Positions 9,227 through 17,516 are shown, counted from the first letter of the stretch. The stretch: 32,391 nt of DNA from an uncultured Mucispirillum sp. (GCA_944326705.1 CALVEY010000023.1:1-32391), one strand, 5' to 3'. Notes: generated from the letters alone by a model not told the origin. Numbers and translations are program-made.

Positions 9227-9832
9227 TTAACTTCCCTGCAGAGTAAAAGTAATTTTTAAGTCAAAGTTTGAGCTTACAGGCTCTCCGTTTTTTAAAGCAG
9301 GCTGAAATTTAGCAGTTTTAATTGATTTTTCAGCTTCCTTATCAAGCCTTTTAAACCCGCTTGACTGAACCATTTTATAAGCTGTCATATTTCCTTTATT
9401 ATCAATTTCAATATTAAAAATAATACTGCCTTCTTCCTTATTTCTTCTGGATATTAAAGGGTATTTTGGTTCAGGCACATAGCTTGCATATCCATTAATA
9501 AAAGATGATGTTTTTTCATATCCTTCATTTCCTTTTTTAGCAGTTTTAAGCTCTGATTTTTTTTCTTGTTTTTTAATATTTTTGCTTTTTCCATTCAGGC
9601 TTTTATCTATTTCTTTTTTAATATTATTATCTGCCTTTTTTTGTGAAACATTATTTACACCGCTTATATCTTCTGCCTGTTTTACCCCTTGAGATAAATG
9701 CATTATTTCTACACTTACATAAGATTTTGCAGATGATATACTGTTACTGTTATTATTTTTATTATTATAATTAAATAACAGGGCAGCATGAATAAAAAGT
9801 GATAAAATAAGACTGAATATTAATGTTTTCAT
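9227..9832 (-). CDS. tonB: TonB energy-transducing protein
   Basis: The 201-residue protein has an N-terminal membrane helix (about 3-20), a charged Lys/Asn/Ser-rich spacer in place of the usual Pro-rich stretch, and a C-terminal TonB domain from about residue 118 (YVPEPKYPLISRRNKEEGSI, then FNIEIDNKGN, then SGFKRLDKEAEKSIKTAKFQPA). It would couple inner-membrane proton-motive force to the outer-membrane receptor. It starts one base after the receptor stop, so it is probably dedicated to that receptor. No exbB or exbD is in the window, so those must be supplied elsewhere. Confidence 0.85.
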   Translation of the reverse strand: MKTLIFSLILSLFIHAALLFNYNNKNNNSNSISSAKSYVSVEIMHLSQGVKQAEDISGVNNVSQKKADNNIKKEIDKSLNGKSKNIKKQEKKSELKTAKKGNEGYEKTSSFINGYASYVPEPKYPLISRRNKEEGSIIFNIEIDNKGNMTAYKMVQSSGFKRLDKEAEKSIKTAKFQPALKNGEPVSSNFDLKITFTLQGS

Positions 9833-9833
9833 A

Positions 9834-11717
9834 TTATATTTTTGCCTTTAACCCTAGAAATATTTCTATACCTTTTGTGCCATAGCCATATATTTCTTCA
9901 TACTGTGTATTTGTAAGGTTTGTTCCCTTTATATAAACTTGTATGTTATCATTTATTTGGTATGAAATATTTGCATTTAATAAAAAATAATCATCATTTA
10001 AGCTGCTGTTTTCATAAATTGTTGCAACACTTTCACCATTATAAATAAAACCTATATTAATTTTTAGAGCTTTTATTGGAATAATATTAATATATGCAGT
10101 TACCTGATGTTCTGGTCTTCTTGCTAATGGATTGCCGTCAATATTAAATGTTTGCAGCCAAGTATAAGCAGCTCCAAAATTAATATATTTAACAGGGTTT
10201 ATTTTAAATTCTGCTTCTATACCGCGGGTATGAGTTTTTGTTTCATTATAAAATCCTGTTTTTATGGAATTATTTTCATCAATATAAGAGCCGTATGCAA
10301 TCATATTATTATAGTAATTATCAAACCATGAAAGCCCGTATACTATCATTTTATCTAAAAGACCATGGGTAAATCCAGCTTCATATGCAAAACTTTCCTG
10401 TAATTTTAAGCTACTGTTGCCAAAAACTGGGTCGTAAAGCTGATAAAGTGATGGCGACATAGCACCATTTCCGGCAGCTGCTTTTATTTGTAAGTCAACA
10501 GGGGTAATATCGTATACAGATGAGATTCTGTATAGTGGTATAAAATCAGTATTATCTACTTTTAAACCTCTGAAAGCTATTACAGTATTCCAGCTGTCAA
10601 AAAGATTAATCATTGCCTGTAAGTAACCTGCATAGCTGTTTTTATTTTTATTGTTTTCAAGTATACCAGTTCTTGAATATATTTGGTTAAACTCATAATT
10701 TATGCCGGCTGTTAAAGTAAATTCATCAATGATGTAAATATTATTTTGAAAATCTGCATTCAATGAATGACCGTCAAAAATATCATTTTCATCATTTTTG
10801 ATTTGAGAAGATGAGCCGTATATTCTGTCCTGATAAGTGTAGTTTATATTAAGTGAAGGCTCCCATATATCATTATAAAGATAGCTTGTTTTAAATGCAG
10901 TAGAAACTCGTTTTGTCTGCTGCATATAATCAGGGTTATCATTATTTGCACCGCCACCGTTATCTAAATCGCTTGTTCTGTCTGTATAATCTATATAAAA
11001 TGATGTTTTTGATTCATCAACTGGGGCAGCACCAATATATGCGGAAAAATGCCCCATAGCATCTGGGTCGTTTTCAGTGTTGCCATATTTATAAGCTGCA
11101 GCTGATATGTTTTCATCATATAAATAAGAGCCATTTATTCTATAATCTATCATATCTTTTGAGCCGTAAAGTGATGCATTACCTGTATAATACTGGCTTA
11201 AAAGTGAGCTTTGTATCTGGGCAGCTGCCTGCACAGGTTTATCTCCGCCTTTTTTAGTAATAATATTTATAGCACCATTCATAGCAGCAGCCCCAAGAGA
11301 TGCACTAAGCGGACCTTTGACTACCTCTATTTTTTCAATATTATCAACTGGTATGCTTGATAAATCTATATCATTATTTATTCCAGCAGCATCAGTTAAC
11401 GGTATGCCATCAACCATAATCATAGTAGAGCCGCTGTTGCCACCGCGGATACTTAAAGAGGTCAGCTTTCCTGCTGCATTCTGCCTTATAACAAGCCCCG
11501 GAACATAGCGAAGTATTTCATCAAAAGTTGATGGGTTAACTGCCTGAATCTGCTCTTGTGTAATTGTTGTTATTCCTATGCCGGCTTTTGAAACAGCAGT
11601 AGGCACAGTAAGACCTGTTACAAATATTTCCTGCGAAAAACTGCTTTGCTGAGCATATAAAGAATTAGAAAAAAAGAAAATAGAAAATAATAAAAAAATA
11701 GATTTATATTGCTTCAT
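9834..11717 (-). CDS. btuB: TonB-dependent outer-membrane receptor, BtuB-like
   Basis: The signal peptide MKQYKSIFLLFSIFFFSNSLYA is followed by the TonB box EIFVTG and then a plug domain (TITQEQIQAVNPSTFDEILRYVPG, SLSIRGGNSGSTMIMVDG, IEKIEVVKGPLSASLGAAAMNGAINIITKKGG). A 22-strand-type barrel follows, ending in GIEIFLGLKAKI. The ATG at 11717 is chosen rather than the in-frame ATG four codons upstream because GGAGGAAGG sits directly before it. It is preceded by a cobalamin riboswitch and followed by tonB and btuFDC-like genes, so cobalamin is the likely ligand. The length of 627 residues is typical for BtuB-type receptors. Confidence 0.88.
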   Translation of the reverse strand: MKQYKSIFLLFSIFFFSNSLYAQQSSFSQEIFVTGLTVPTAVSKAGIGITTITQEQIQAVNPSTFDEILRYVPGLVIRQNAAGKLTSLSIRGGNSGSTMIMVDGIPLTDAAGINNDIDLSSIPVDNIEKIEVVKGPLSASLGAAAMNGAINIITKKGGDKPVQAAAQIQSSLLSQYYTGNASLYGSKDMIDYRINGSYLYDENISAAAYKYGNTENDPDAMGHFSAYIGAAPVDESKTSFYIDYTDRTSDLDNGGGANNDNPDYMQQTKRVSTAFKTSYLYNDIWEPSLNINYTYQDRIYGSSSQIKNDENDIFDGHSLNADFQNNIYIIDEFTLTAGINYEFNQIYSRTGILENNKNKNSYAGYLQAMINLFDSWNTVIAFRGLKVDNTDFIPLYRISSVYDITPVDLQIKAAAGNGAMSPSLYQLYDPVFGNSSLKLQESFAYEAGFTHGLLDKMIVYGLSWFDNYYNNMIAYGSYIDENNSIKTGFYNETKTHTRGIEAEFKINPVKYINFGAAYTWLQTFNIDGNPLARRPEHQVTAYINIIPIKALKINIGFIYNGESVATIYENSSLNDDYFLLNANISYQINDNIQVYIKGTNLTNTQYEEIYGYGTKGIEIFLGLKAKI

Positions 11718-11754
11718 ACCTTCCTCCATAACTCAAGTGGATACTTGGCTTAAT

Positions 11755-11892
11755 ATGTTTGCAGGTCTCCTGACTTACTTTCAACTTAAAACACGCCTTC
11801 TCAAGATAATTCTCAATGGCATAATGTGTTTTAATCCAGATTACAGTCGCTTGAGCGGTTAGAGCATTTCACTCTATTCCCTTTTCAAACAT
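11755..11892 (-). ncRNA. Cobalamin riboswitch controlling the btuB-tonB-btuFDC operon
   Basis: Read on the minus strand, the element contains the B12 box AGTCAGGAGACCTGC (complement of 11761-11775), the core GGGAATAGAGTG and the conserved CGACTGTAA segment. The closing stem P1 is perfect: ATGTTTG at the RNA 5' end pairs with CAAACAT at its 3' end (plus-strand 11886-11892 and 11755-11761). About 35 bases separate P1 from the btuB start, and these include the ribosome-binding site, so translational control is plausible. In this class, adenosylcobalamin or another cobalamin normally turns expression off. Confidence 0.9.
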
Positions 11893-11899
11893 GGAAAGA

Positions 11900-11928
11900 A
11901 ATATAAAATATAATCAAATATAAATCAA
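11900..11928 (-). promoter_or_regulatory. Predicted promoter of the B12 uptake operon
   Basis: On the minus strand, TTGATT (complement of 11923-11928), a 17-base spacer and TATATT (complement of 11900-11905) form a good sigma70-type promoter. Transcription would begin near 11893, exactly where the riboswitch P1 stem starts. Confidence 0.65.
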
Positions 11929-11943
11929 GTAAAAATATTTTGC

Positions 11944-11971
11944 TTGACAAAAATTAAAAAAATAATACCAT
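11944..11971 (+). promoter_or_regulatory. Predicted promoter of the RCC1-repeat lipoprotein transcript
   Basis: A consensus -35 TTGACA lies at 11944-11949. A weaker -10 TACCAT at 11966-11971 follows after a 16-bp spacer. The start point would be near 11978, just before the second riboswitch. The -35 boxes of this and the divergent btuB promoter are only 15 bases apart. Confidence 0.5.
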
Positions 11972-11977
11972 TTAAAG

Positions 11978-12124
11978 CAGGTATACAAACGGAAGTGTGG
12001 TGTGATTCCACCGCTGCCCCCCGCAACTGTAATATCTGACGAGTTCATATTTATCCACCTGAGAGTTAAGCTTAATGGGAAGGAATGAATTAGGTTGAAG
12101 ATTAAGCCAGGAGACGCTGTATAC
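11978..12124 (+). ncRNA. Cobalamin riboswitch upstream of the RCC1-repeat lipoprotein
   Basis: All landmarks of the class are present: GGAAGTGTGGTGTGATTCC at the core, CTGCCCCCCGCAACTGTAA, GGGAAGGAATG, and the B12 box AGCCAGGAGAC at 12105-12115. The outer stem is formed by GTATAC at 11981-11986 pairing with GTATAC at 12119-12124. It matches the consensus better than the divergent copy. A possible downstream hairpin, CTTC/GAAG at 12138-12150, holds the GGAG of the next ribosome-binding site in its loop and could be part of the expression platform. Confidence 0.92.
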
Positions 12125-12153
12125 TTAAAAAAATATTCTTCGGGAGGAAGGCT

Positions 12154-12213
12154 ATGAAATCTTTTACTTATCATTTTTCAAATGTAAGATTTTGCTTCAA
12201 TTTCTTTATTTAA
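12154..12213 (+). CDS. Possible 19-residue leader ORF between riboswitch and lipoprotein gene
   Basis: An ATG at 12154 follows an unusually strong ribosome-binding site (GGGAGGAAGG at 12142-12151) directly downstream of the riboswitch. The frame reads MKSFTYHFSNVRFCFNFFI and stops at 12211-12213, 39 bases before the lipoprotein ATG. The ribosome-binding site and start resemble those of btuB (GGAGGAAGGT ATGAAG). It may be a leader whose translation is switched by the riboswitch, or the truncated start of a former gene. Nothing shows that the peptide itself is functional. Confidence 0.4.
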   Translation: MKSFTYHFSNVRFCFNFFI

Positions 12214-12252
12214 TCACTTTTAATTTTTACAATTTATTTTAAGGAGTTTTTT

Positions 12253-13926
12253 ATGAAATCAATTCGTAATATTATACTGCCTTTATGTGCAGCATTAGTA
12301 TTATTATCTTCTTGTGCAGAAGAAACAAATAATAACAAAGCAAACATTATCCCGCCTGTAATAAGTGAAGGGCTTGCAGATAATGCTATTTTACATGACA
12401 GCCCAAAAATAGGAAAAGTATCATTTAAGCCAGCAGGTCATATTACTGGAAATGTTTTTAACTGGTCTATTGATGGGATACAGATAGCAAACAACACTAT
12501 GAGAGAAATAACAGCAGATTTTACAAGTTCAGGCACTTATCTTGTTACTTTAAATGTAGACGGTATAGAATATAAAGGAAATATTATTATTCCAGAAACC
12601 CAGTCTTATGAAATAGATATGGGAGATAATCATACTATTATTTCTGATAAATCTCAAAGAAGGTTATATGTTTATGGCAGTAATGATAAAGGTCAGCTTT
12701 GTATAGAAAAAGCTGTTACATCATTAAATGAACCAAGAATATTAAAATCATATGTATCAGAAATATCATCTGTTGCAGCAGGTAAAAATCATACACTTTT
12801 CACAGATAACAGCAATATATATGCCTGTGGAGATAACAGTTATGGTCAGCTTGGAACAGGTTCTAATGAAGAAATTGAAAATGTGGCAGCAGTTACTACA
12901 ATAAAGGCACCAGAAGGCTTATCATACCGCAGAATATTTGTTTCAGCAGGCGGGGATATGTCTGTTGCTGGAACAGAATTTTTAGACGGCAGTGCATCAA
13001 AAATTTCAATTTATCACTGGGGATATAATGATAATATGACAGATAAAATACAAAGTTCTGCAAATTTATTAACAACATCAAATTCTCGTAATGATATATT
13101 ATTTGCAACAGGAAATAATTTTTCTATTGTGAGAGCCACATCAAGTTATAATGTATTTTCTTTTGGGGTAAATGATAAATGGCAGCTTGGAAGAATTGCT
13201 GGTGCTGGCACAGGCTATCCAAACCTTGGGGAAGAAAATAAAAATAACCCAGAAGAAAATCAAAATTTAAATATTACAGATATGGCACCAGGTTATGTAT
13301 ATACTCCTTATGGGGAAGAAGGGGACTATATAAATTATTATCAAAATAATTATTTTGCAAAACTTGCAGCAGGTGATGATTTTGTAATATCTATTAAAAA
13401 AGAAACAAAAGCAGATTCAGAATGGACTATGGTAGAAAAATATTCTTTATATGTATGGGGAAATAACGATAAAAATCAGCTAGGGTTTAATTCTAACGGC
13501 AGCCCAGTAAGCAGAGCAACTCCATTATTTGACGGCCTGCAAAATCAGCCAATGGCAACAGACCCAAATCAAGTAATACCTATACAAAAAGAAATGATTG
13601 AAGTAGCAGCAGGTAAAGCAGCAGGTTATGCTGTGTCAAGTGATGGCATACTTTACGGGTGGGGCGATAACAGCAAAAATCAGCTGTCGTCAAATAAACA
13701 GGCAAACAGCGTTAATAATATAGTATATGAAATATCAAATCCTGAAAATGTATCATCAGGCTATAAAAAAGTATGGGCAGGAGGCGACAGGGTTATTGCA
13801 CTTGCGGGGGACAATAACTTATACACTTGGGGTGATAATAAAAACGGTATCTTAGGCACAGGTAACACATCAGAAACAGTTGACACACCTGAAAAATTAT
13901 ATTTCAGCTTATTGCCAGTGCAGTAA
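12253..13926 (+). CDS. RCC1-repeat (predicted seven-bladed propeller) lipoprotein under cobalamin riboswitch control
   Basis: A lipoprotein signal (MKSIRNIILPLCAALVLLSSC) places the acylated Cys at residue 21. Residues about 38-115 look like an Ig/PKD-type domain (NVFNWSIDG, then FTSSGTYLVTLNVDG). Seven RCC1-like motifs follow: VYGSNDKGQL (about 139), ACGDNSYGQL (190), HWGYNDN (254), SFGVNDKWQL (303), VWGNNDKNQL (401), GWGDNSKNQL (469) and TWGDNKNGIL (526). Most are preceded by an AAG.. or AGG.. strand. Seven repeats suit a complete beta-propeller. AAGGAG precedes the ATG. The upstream cobalamin riboswitch and the divergent btuB operon point to a role in corrinoid capture, comparable to the propeller lipoprotein BtuG of Bacteroides, though from a different propeller family. 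Surface exposure and binding are inferred. Confidence 0.85.
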   Translation: MKSIRNIILPLCAALVLLSSCAEETNNNKANIIPPVISEGLADNAILHDSPKIGKVSFKPAGHITGNVFNWSIDGIQIANNTMREITADFTSSGTYLVTLNVDGIEYKGNIIIPETQSYEIDMGDNHTIISDKSQRRLYVYGSNDKGQLCIEKAVTSLNEPRILKSYVSEISSVAAGKNHTLFTDNSNIYACGDNSYGQLGTGSNEEIENVAAVTTIKAPEGLSYRRIFVSAGGDMSVAGTEFLDGSASKISIYHWGYNDNMTDKIQSSANLLTTSNSRNDILFATGNNFSIVRATSSYNVFSFGVNDKWQLGRIAGAGTGYPNLGEENKNNPEENQNLNITDMAPGYVYTPYGEEGDYINYYQNNYFAKLAAGDDFVISIKKETKADSEWTMVEKYSLYVWGNNDKNQLGFNSNGSPVSRATPLFDGLQNQPMATDPNQVIPIQKEMIEVAAGKAAGYAVSSDGILYGWGDNSKNQLSSNKQANSVNNIVYEISNPENVSSGYKKVWAGGDRVIALAGDNNLYTWGDNKNGILGTGNTSETVDTPEKLYFSLLPVQ

Positions 13927-13933
13927 AAAAAAT

Positions 13934-13962
13934 AACCTGCTGCAAATGGCAGCAGGTTTTTA
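13934..13962. terminator. Bidirectional rho-independent terminator between lipoprotein and asparaginase genes
   Basis: A perfect 10-bp stem (AACCTGCTGC at 13934-13943 with GCAGCAGGTT at 13949-13958) has a 5-base loop. A T-run follows on the plus strand and an A-run precedes it, giving a T-run on the minus strand. It sits between two convergent stop codons and can serve both genes. Confidence 0.9.
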
Positions 13963-14934
13963 ATCATTTTCTAAATATTTTTTTAATTCTTTTAAATCCA
14001 TATTATTACCAAGCCCAAGCATTACTTTTGCAAGAGTTTTTTCAAGTGTCATATTTTTGCTGGATACTGCACCATATTTTTCTGATATTATGCCCATTGG
14101 GTATTTATCAAGATGCACACCGTCATAAAGGCACTGGGTAGCACATACTACTGCCACATTATTTTCTATTGCTTTTTGTAAGGCAGGTATAAAGTTATTT
14201 TCACAATCTGCTGTTGGCACTCCACCTGCACCATAACCTTCAATAATTATGCCCTTATACCCCATATTAATAAGCACATCAATAATATCTGGTTTAAGTG
14301 ATGGCACCATTTTTAAAACAAATACTTTTTCAGATATGTTTTTATTAAAAACAGGTTTTATATTGTGATTTTTATAAAGCTTATTCCATATTATTTTATT
14401 ATTATCTGATTTTCCTGCTGTCTTATTATTTATAGATAAAAAACCAGTAAAATTTTCACTGTAAACTTTTTTAACGCTGTCCCCGTAATGAATATCTCCG
14501 TTAAATGCAAGGAAAACGCCATACACATTATCACTTGCAGCTAAAAATGCATCATACAGGTTTCTATAAGCATCAGTGGCTTTTGCCTTTAATGGAAGCT
14601 GTGAGCCTGTAAAAACTACTGGTTTATTAAGGCTGCTTATTGCACATGCCAGCATAGATGAAGAATAAGCCATCGTATCTGTGCCGTGAGTTATAACAAA
14701 GCCGTCATATAAATCATAATTTTTTTCAAGAGTATCAAGCATTAAAACATAATGTTTTTTGGAAATATTTGAGCTGTCAATATTTAAAAGTTCAAATGTA
14801 TCAATAGTGCAGATATTTTTTAATTCAGACATAAGCGATATTATATCGTTACCAGATATACCAGGAACAAGTCCATTTTCAGAAGGCATACATGCTATTG
14901 TGCCGCCTGTTGTAATCATTAATATTTTTTTCAT
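13960..14934 (-). CDS. ansA: Type I L-asparaginase
   Basis: The 324-residue protein hydrolyses asparagine to aspartate and ammonia. The two catalytic threonine motifs are present: TTGGTIA near residue 8 and HGTDTMAYSSSML near 84. VVFTGSQLPLKAKATDAYRN supplies the conserved lysine segment. EGYGAGGVP and ATQC, found in the C-terminal domain of AnsA-type enzymes, occur near 235 and 265. There is no signal peptide, which fits the cytoplasmic type I enzyme. No clear ribosome-binding site is seen upstream of the ATG. It lies downstream of the malic enzyme gene on the same strand, separated by a REP-like hairpin. Confidence 0.9.
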   Translation of the reverse strand: MKKILMITTGGTIACMPSENGLVPGISGNDIISLMSELKNICTIDTFELLNIDSSNISKKHYVLMLDTLEKNYDLYDGFVITHGTDTMAYSSSMLACAISSLNKPVVFTGSQLPLKAKATDAYRNLYDAFLAASDNVYGVFLAFNGDIHYGDSVKKVYSENFTGFLSINNKTAGKSDNNKIIWNKLYKNHNIKPVFNKNISEKVFVLKMVPSLKPDIIDVLINMGYKGIIIEGYGAGGVPTADCENNFIPALQKAIENNVAVVCATQCLYDGVHLDKYPMGIISEKYGAVSSKNMTLEKTLAKVMLGLGNNMDLKELKKYLEND

Positions 14935-14951
14935 TTTATTTATATGTACTT

Positions 14952-15031
14952 TGTCATTCTGAGCGAAGCGAAGAATCTTATAATCCTAGCTGGTAAAATT
15001 ATAGACTCTTCGGCTATGTCTCAGAGTGACA
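14952..15031. repeat. Minimal REP-like inverted repeat (80 bp)
   Basis: TGTCATTCTGAGCGAAGCG followed by AAGAATCT at 14952-14978 is matched in inverted orientation by AGACTCTTCGGCTATG and TCTCAGAGTGACA ending at 15031. The arms are about 33 bases, imperfect, with a loop of about 13 bases. It lies between the malic enzyme stop and the asparaginase start, so it could act as a transcript-stabilising or attenuating hairpin. The arms resemble the ends of the three long composite repeats at 26661, 27284 and 31761. Confidence 0.8.
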
Positions 15032-15059
15032 TATGTATTAATAGTCAATAACAGCTAAA

Positions 15060-17309
15060 TTAAATATTTGCAGCTGCAATAACTGCTAAATTAAATATAT
15101 CATCAGCAGAAGCTTCAGGTTCTACAACCTGTATTGGTGCAGAAAAGCCTTGAATAACTTTTGCACATATTTTAAAGCCGCCGAATAATGTTAATGATTT
15201 AATTGCAGCATCCGCAGCCTGAGCATTGCTGAATACTAATACATTTGCATTACCGTCAGCATTAGAAAAAGGGTATGCTTTTGCAAGAGATGGTGTTAAT
15301 GCTGTTTCTAAGTCTAAGTCACCTTCTACTTTAAGTTTAGGGTTTGTTTGTTTTGCAAGTTCTATTGCTTCCATAATTTCTTCGCTGTCTATAGATTTGC
15401 CAAAGCTGCCGTTAGAAATTACTGCAATATTTGGCTCAATATCTAACACTTTGCAGATATCTGCAGTCTGCAGAATTATTTCAGATAAAGATTCTTCGTC
15501 CTGCTCTGTATAAAGAGACGGGTCTGCAATAATAAATGATTTATGTTTATTAGCAAGCAGCACAGCAGATGAAGCAGTATAGTAATCTTCACTTAAATCA
15601 ATAGTATCTGCAACAGCTGATAAAGTTGTTTCTAAATCTTTTAAAGCATAGCCAACAAAAGCGTCTATATCGCCGTTATTTAATACAGCACCTGCAAATC
15701 TGTTATAATGACCGTGTTTGATTTCCTGAGCAGCCTGCTGCTGAGTAAGTCCTGACCTCCAGTATTTTTCATAGTGTTTACGGATAATTTTATCAGTATC
15801 TTTATATGTTTCTGGGTCAATAATCACCATATTTGAAAGATTTATGTTTAATGTTTCAGCTGTTTTTTTAATTTTCTGAGTGTTACCTATAAGGCAGGCT
15901 GTGCCTAATTTAAGCTCCTGAAATTTTGCAGCAGCAGATAAAACTGCTTCTTTATCAGCAAAAGCAAAACCAACTTTGCCTTTATTTTTTTTAGCCTGTT
16001 TATAAGCAGAGAAAAGCATTTTTTTAGCAGGGTTCATTCTAGCTTCCAGGCTTAATCTATATTCATCAAAATCTTTTATAGGTTTTTCTGCAACACCAGT
16101 ATCCATTGCTGCACGGGCAACTGCAATACTTACGGCTGTTAAAAGTCTTGGGTCAAAAGGTGTTGGAAGAATATATTCTCTGCCAAAAGTAAAGTTTTTG
16201 CCATTATATGCTTTACTTACCACATCAGGTACAGCAGTGTGAGCAAGCTCAGCAATTGCATAAGCTGCAGCCATTTTCATTTCTTCATTAATAATAGTTG
16301 TGCGAACATCTAATGCACCTCTAAAAAGGAAAGGGAAACACATAACATTATTAATTTGGTTAGGGTAGTCGCTTCTGCCTGTTGCCATAATAGCATCATT
16401 TCTTATTTTACTTACTTCTTCAGGAGTGATTTCTGGGTCAGGGTTTGCCATAGCAAATATAATAGGATTTTTTGCCATGCTTTTTATCATATCATCAGAA
16501 AAAGCGCCTTTTTTTGAAAGTCCGTATAATACATCAGCATCTTTAACTGCTTCGGCAAGAGTTCTGCATGAGCTGTCAGTTGCAAACTTTTCTTTATATT
16601 TATTCATGCCTTTTTCTCTGCCTTTATATATTACGCCGTTTGTATCACATAATATAAGGTTTTCTTTTTTAACACCAAGGTTTACTATTAATGAAGCAAT
16701 TGCAAGCCCTGATGCACCAGCACCGTTCATAACAACTTTTATTTCATCTATTTTTTTACCAGCTACTTTTAACGCATTTAATAATGCAGCACCGCCAACA
16801 ATAGCTGTTCCGTGCTGGTCATCATGAAAAACAGGTATTTTCATTGTGCGTTTAAGTTCTTCTTCTATAATAAAACATTCTGGAGCTTTAATATCTTCTA
16901 AGTTAATACCCCCAAAAGTAGGCTCAAGCATTTGGCATGCTTTTATTATTTCATCAGTATTTTCAGAATTTAACTCTATATCAAAAACATCAATATCAGC
17001 AAACTTTTTGAAAAGTATACCTTTACCTTCCATAACAGGCTTGCCAGCTACTGCACCGATATTGCCAAGTCCTAAAACAGCTGTGCCGTTAGAAATAACA
17101 GCTACAAGGTTGCCTTTTGCCGTATATTTATATGCATTTTCAGGTGAAGCTTGTATTTCAAGGCATGGAACAGCAACACCGGGTGTGTAAGCAAGTGATA
17201 ACTCATCTTGAGTGTCACATGGTTTTGTTGAAATAACTTCTATTTTTCCAGCAACTGGACTGCTGTGGTAATTTAAAGCGTTTTCTGCTAAGTCAGTTTT
17301 TTTATTCAC
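15060..17309 (-). CDS. maeB: Malic enzyme with C-terminal phosphotransacetylase-like domain
   Basis: This is a 749-residue MaeB-type fusion. The N-terminal malic domain (about 1-160) has YHSSPVAGKIEVIS, SLAYTPGVAVPC and VFHDDQHGTAIV. The NAD(P)-binding domain (about 165-410) has VVMNGAGASGLAIASL and FAMANPDPEITPEE. The C-terminal part (about 430-749) resembles phosphate acetyltransferase (HYEKYWRSGLTQQQA, YTASSAVLLANKHKSFIIADP). In MaeB proteins this last domain is usually regulatory, sensing acetyl-CoA. It decarboxylates malate to pyruvate, normally with NADP. The start codon is GTG at 17307-17309, supported by GGAGGAC six bases upstream. Confidence 0.93.
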   Translation of the reverse strand: MNKKTDLAENALNYHSSPVAGKIEVISTKPCDTQDELSLAYTPGVAVPCLEIQASPENAYKYTAKGNLVAVISNGTAVLGLGNIGAVAGKPVMEGKGILFKKFADIDVFDIELNSENTDEIIKACQMLEPTFGGINLEDIKAPECFIIEEELKRTMKIPVFHDDQHGTAIVGGAALLNALKVAGKKIDEIKVVMNGAGASGLAIASLIVNLGVKKENLILCDTNGVIYKGREKGMNKYKEKFATDSSCRTLAEAVKDADVLYGLSKKGAFSDDMIKSMAKNPIIFAMANPDPEITPEEVSKIRNDAIMATGRSDYPNQINNVMCFPFLFRGALDVRTTIINEEMKMAAAYAIAELAHTAVPDVVSKAYNGKNFTFGREYILPTPFDPRLLTAVSIAVARAAMDTGVAEKPIKDFDEYRLSLEARMNPAKKMLFSAYKQAKKNKGKVGFAFADKEAVLSAAAKFQELKLGTACLIGNTQKIKKTAETLNINLSNMVIIDPETYKDTDKIIRKHYEKYWRSGLTQQQAAQEIKHGHYNRFAGAVLNNGDIDAFVGYALKDLETTLSAVADTIDLSEDYYTASSAVLLANKHKSFIIADPSLYTEQDEESLSEIILQTADICKVLDIEPNIAVISNGSFGKSIDSEEIMEAIELAKQTNPKLKVEGDLDLETALTPSLAKAYPFSNADGNANVLVFSNAQAADAAIKSLTLFGGFKICAKVIQGFSAPIQVVEPEASADDIFNLAVIAAANI

Positions 17310-17516
17310 AATGTCCTCCGATTTTGTGATGATTAACCCTAGATATTACCCTAAATAAATAAAAAATCAATACAAAAAAATAAAATAATAAGTAAATTTT
17401 ATATAATTCCTATATTTTAATTGATTAGCACAACATAAACTGTTAAAGATAAAAAAATATAGGACGATATAGTAAATTAATATAGACAAAAGATATTTTT
17501 AATTGTAAAAATAATA

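Noticed and set aside
11914-12174. 86-codon ORF on the minus strand between the btuB-like and lipoprotein genes
   Set aside because: It lies across the plus-strand cobalamin riboswitch, whose conserved structure explains the sequence.
16426-17190. Long plus-strand frames opposite the malic enzyme gene
   Set aside because: They are antisense shadows of a clearly conserved coding sequence and have no recognisable protein features.
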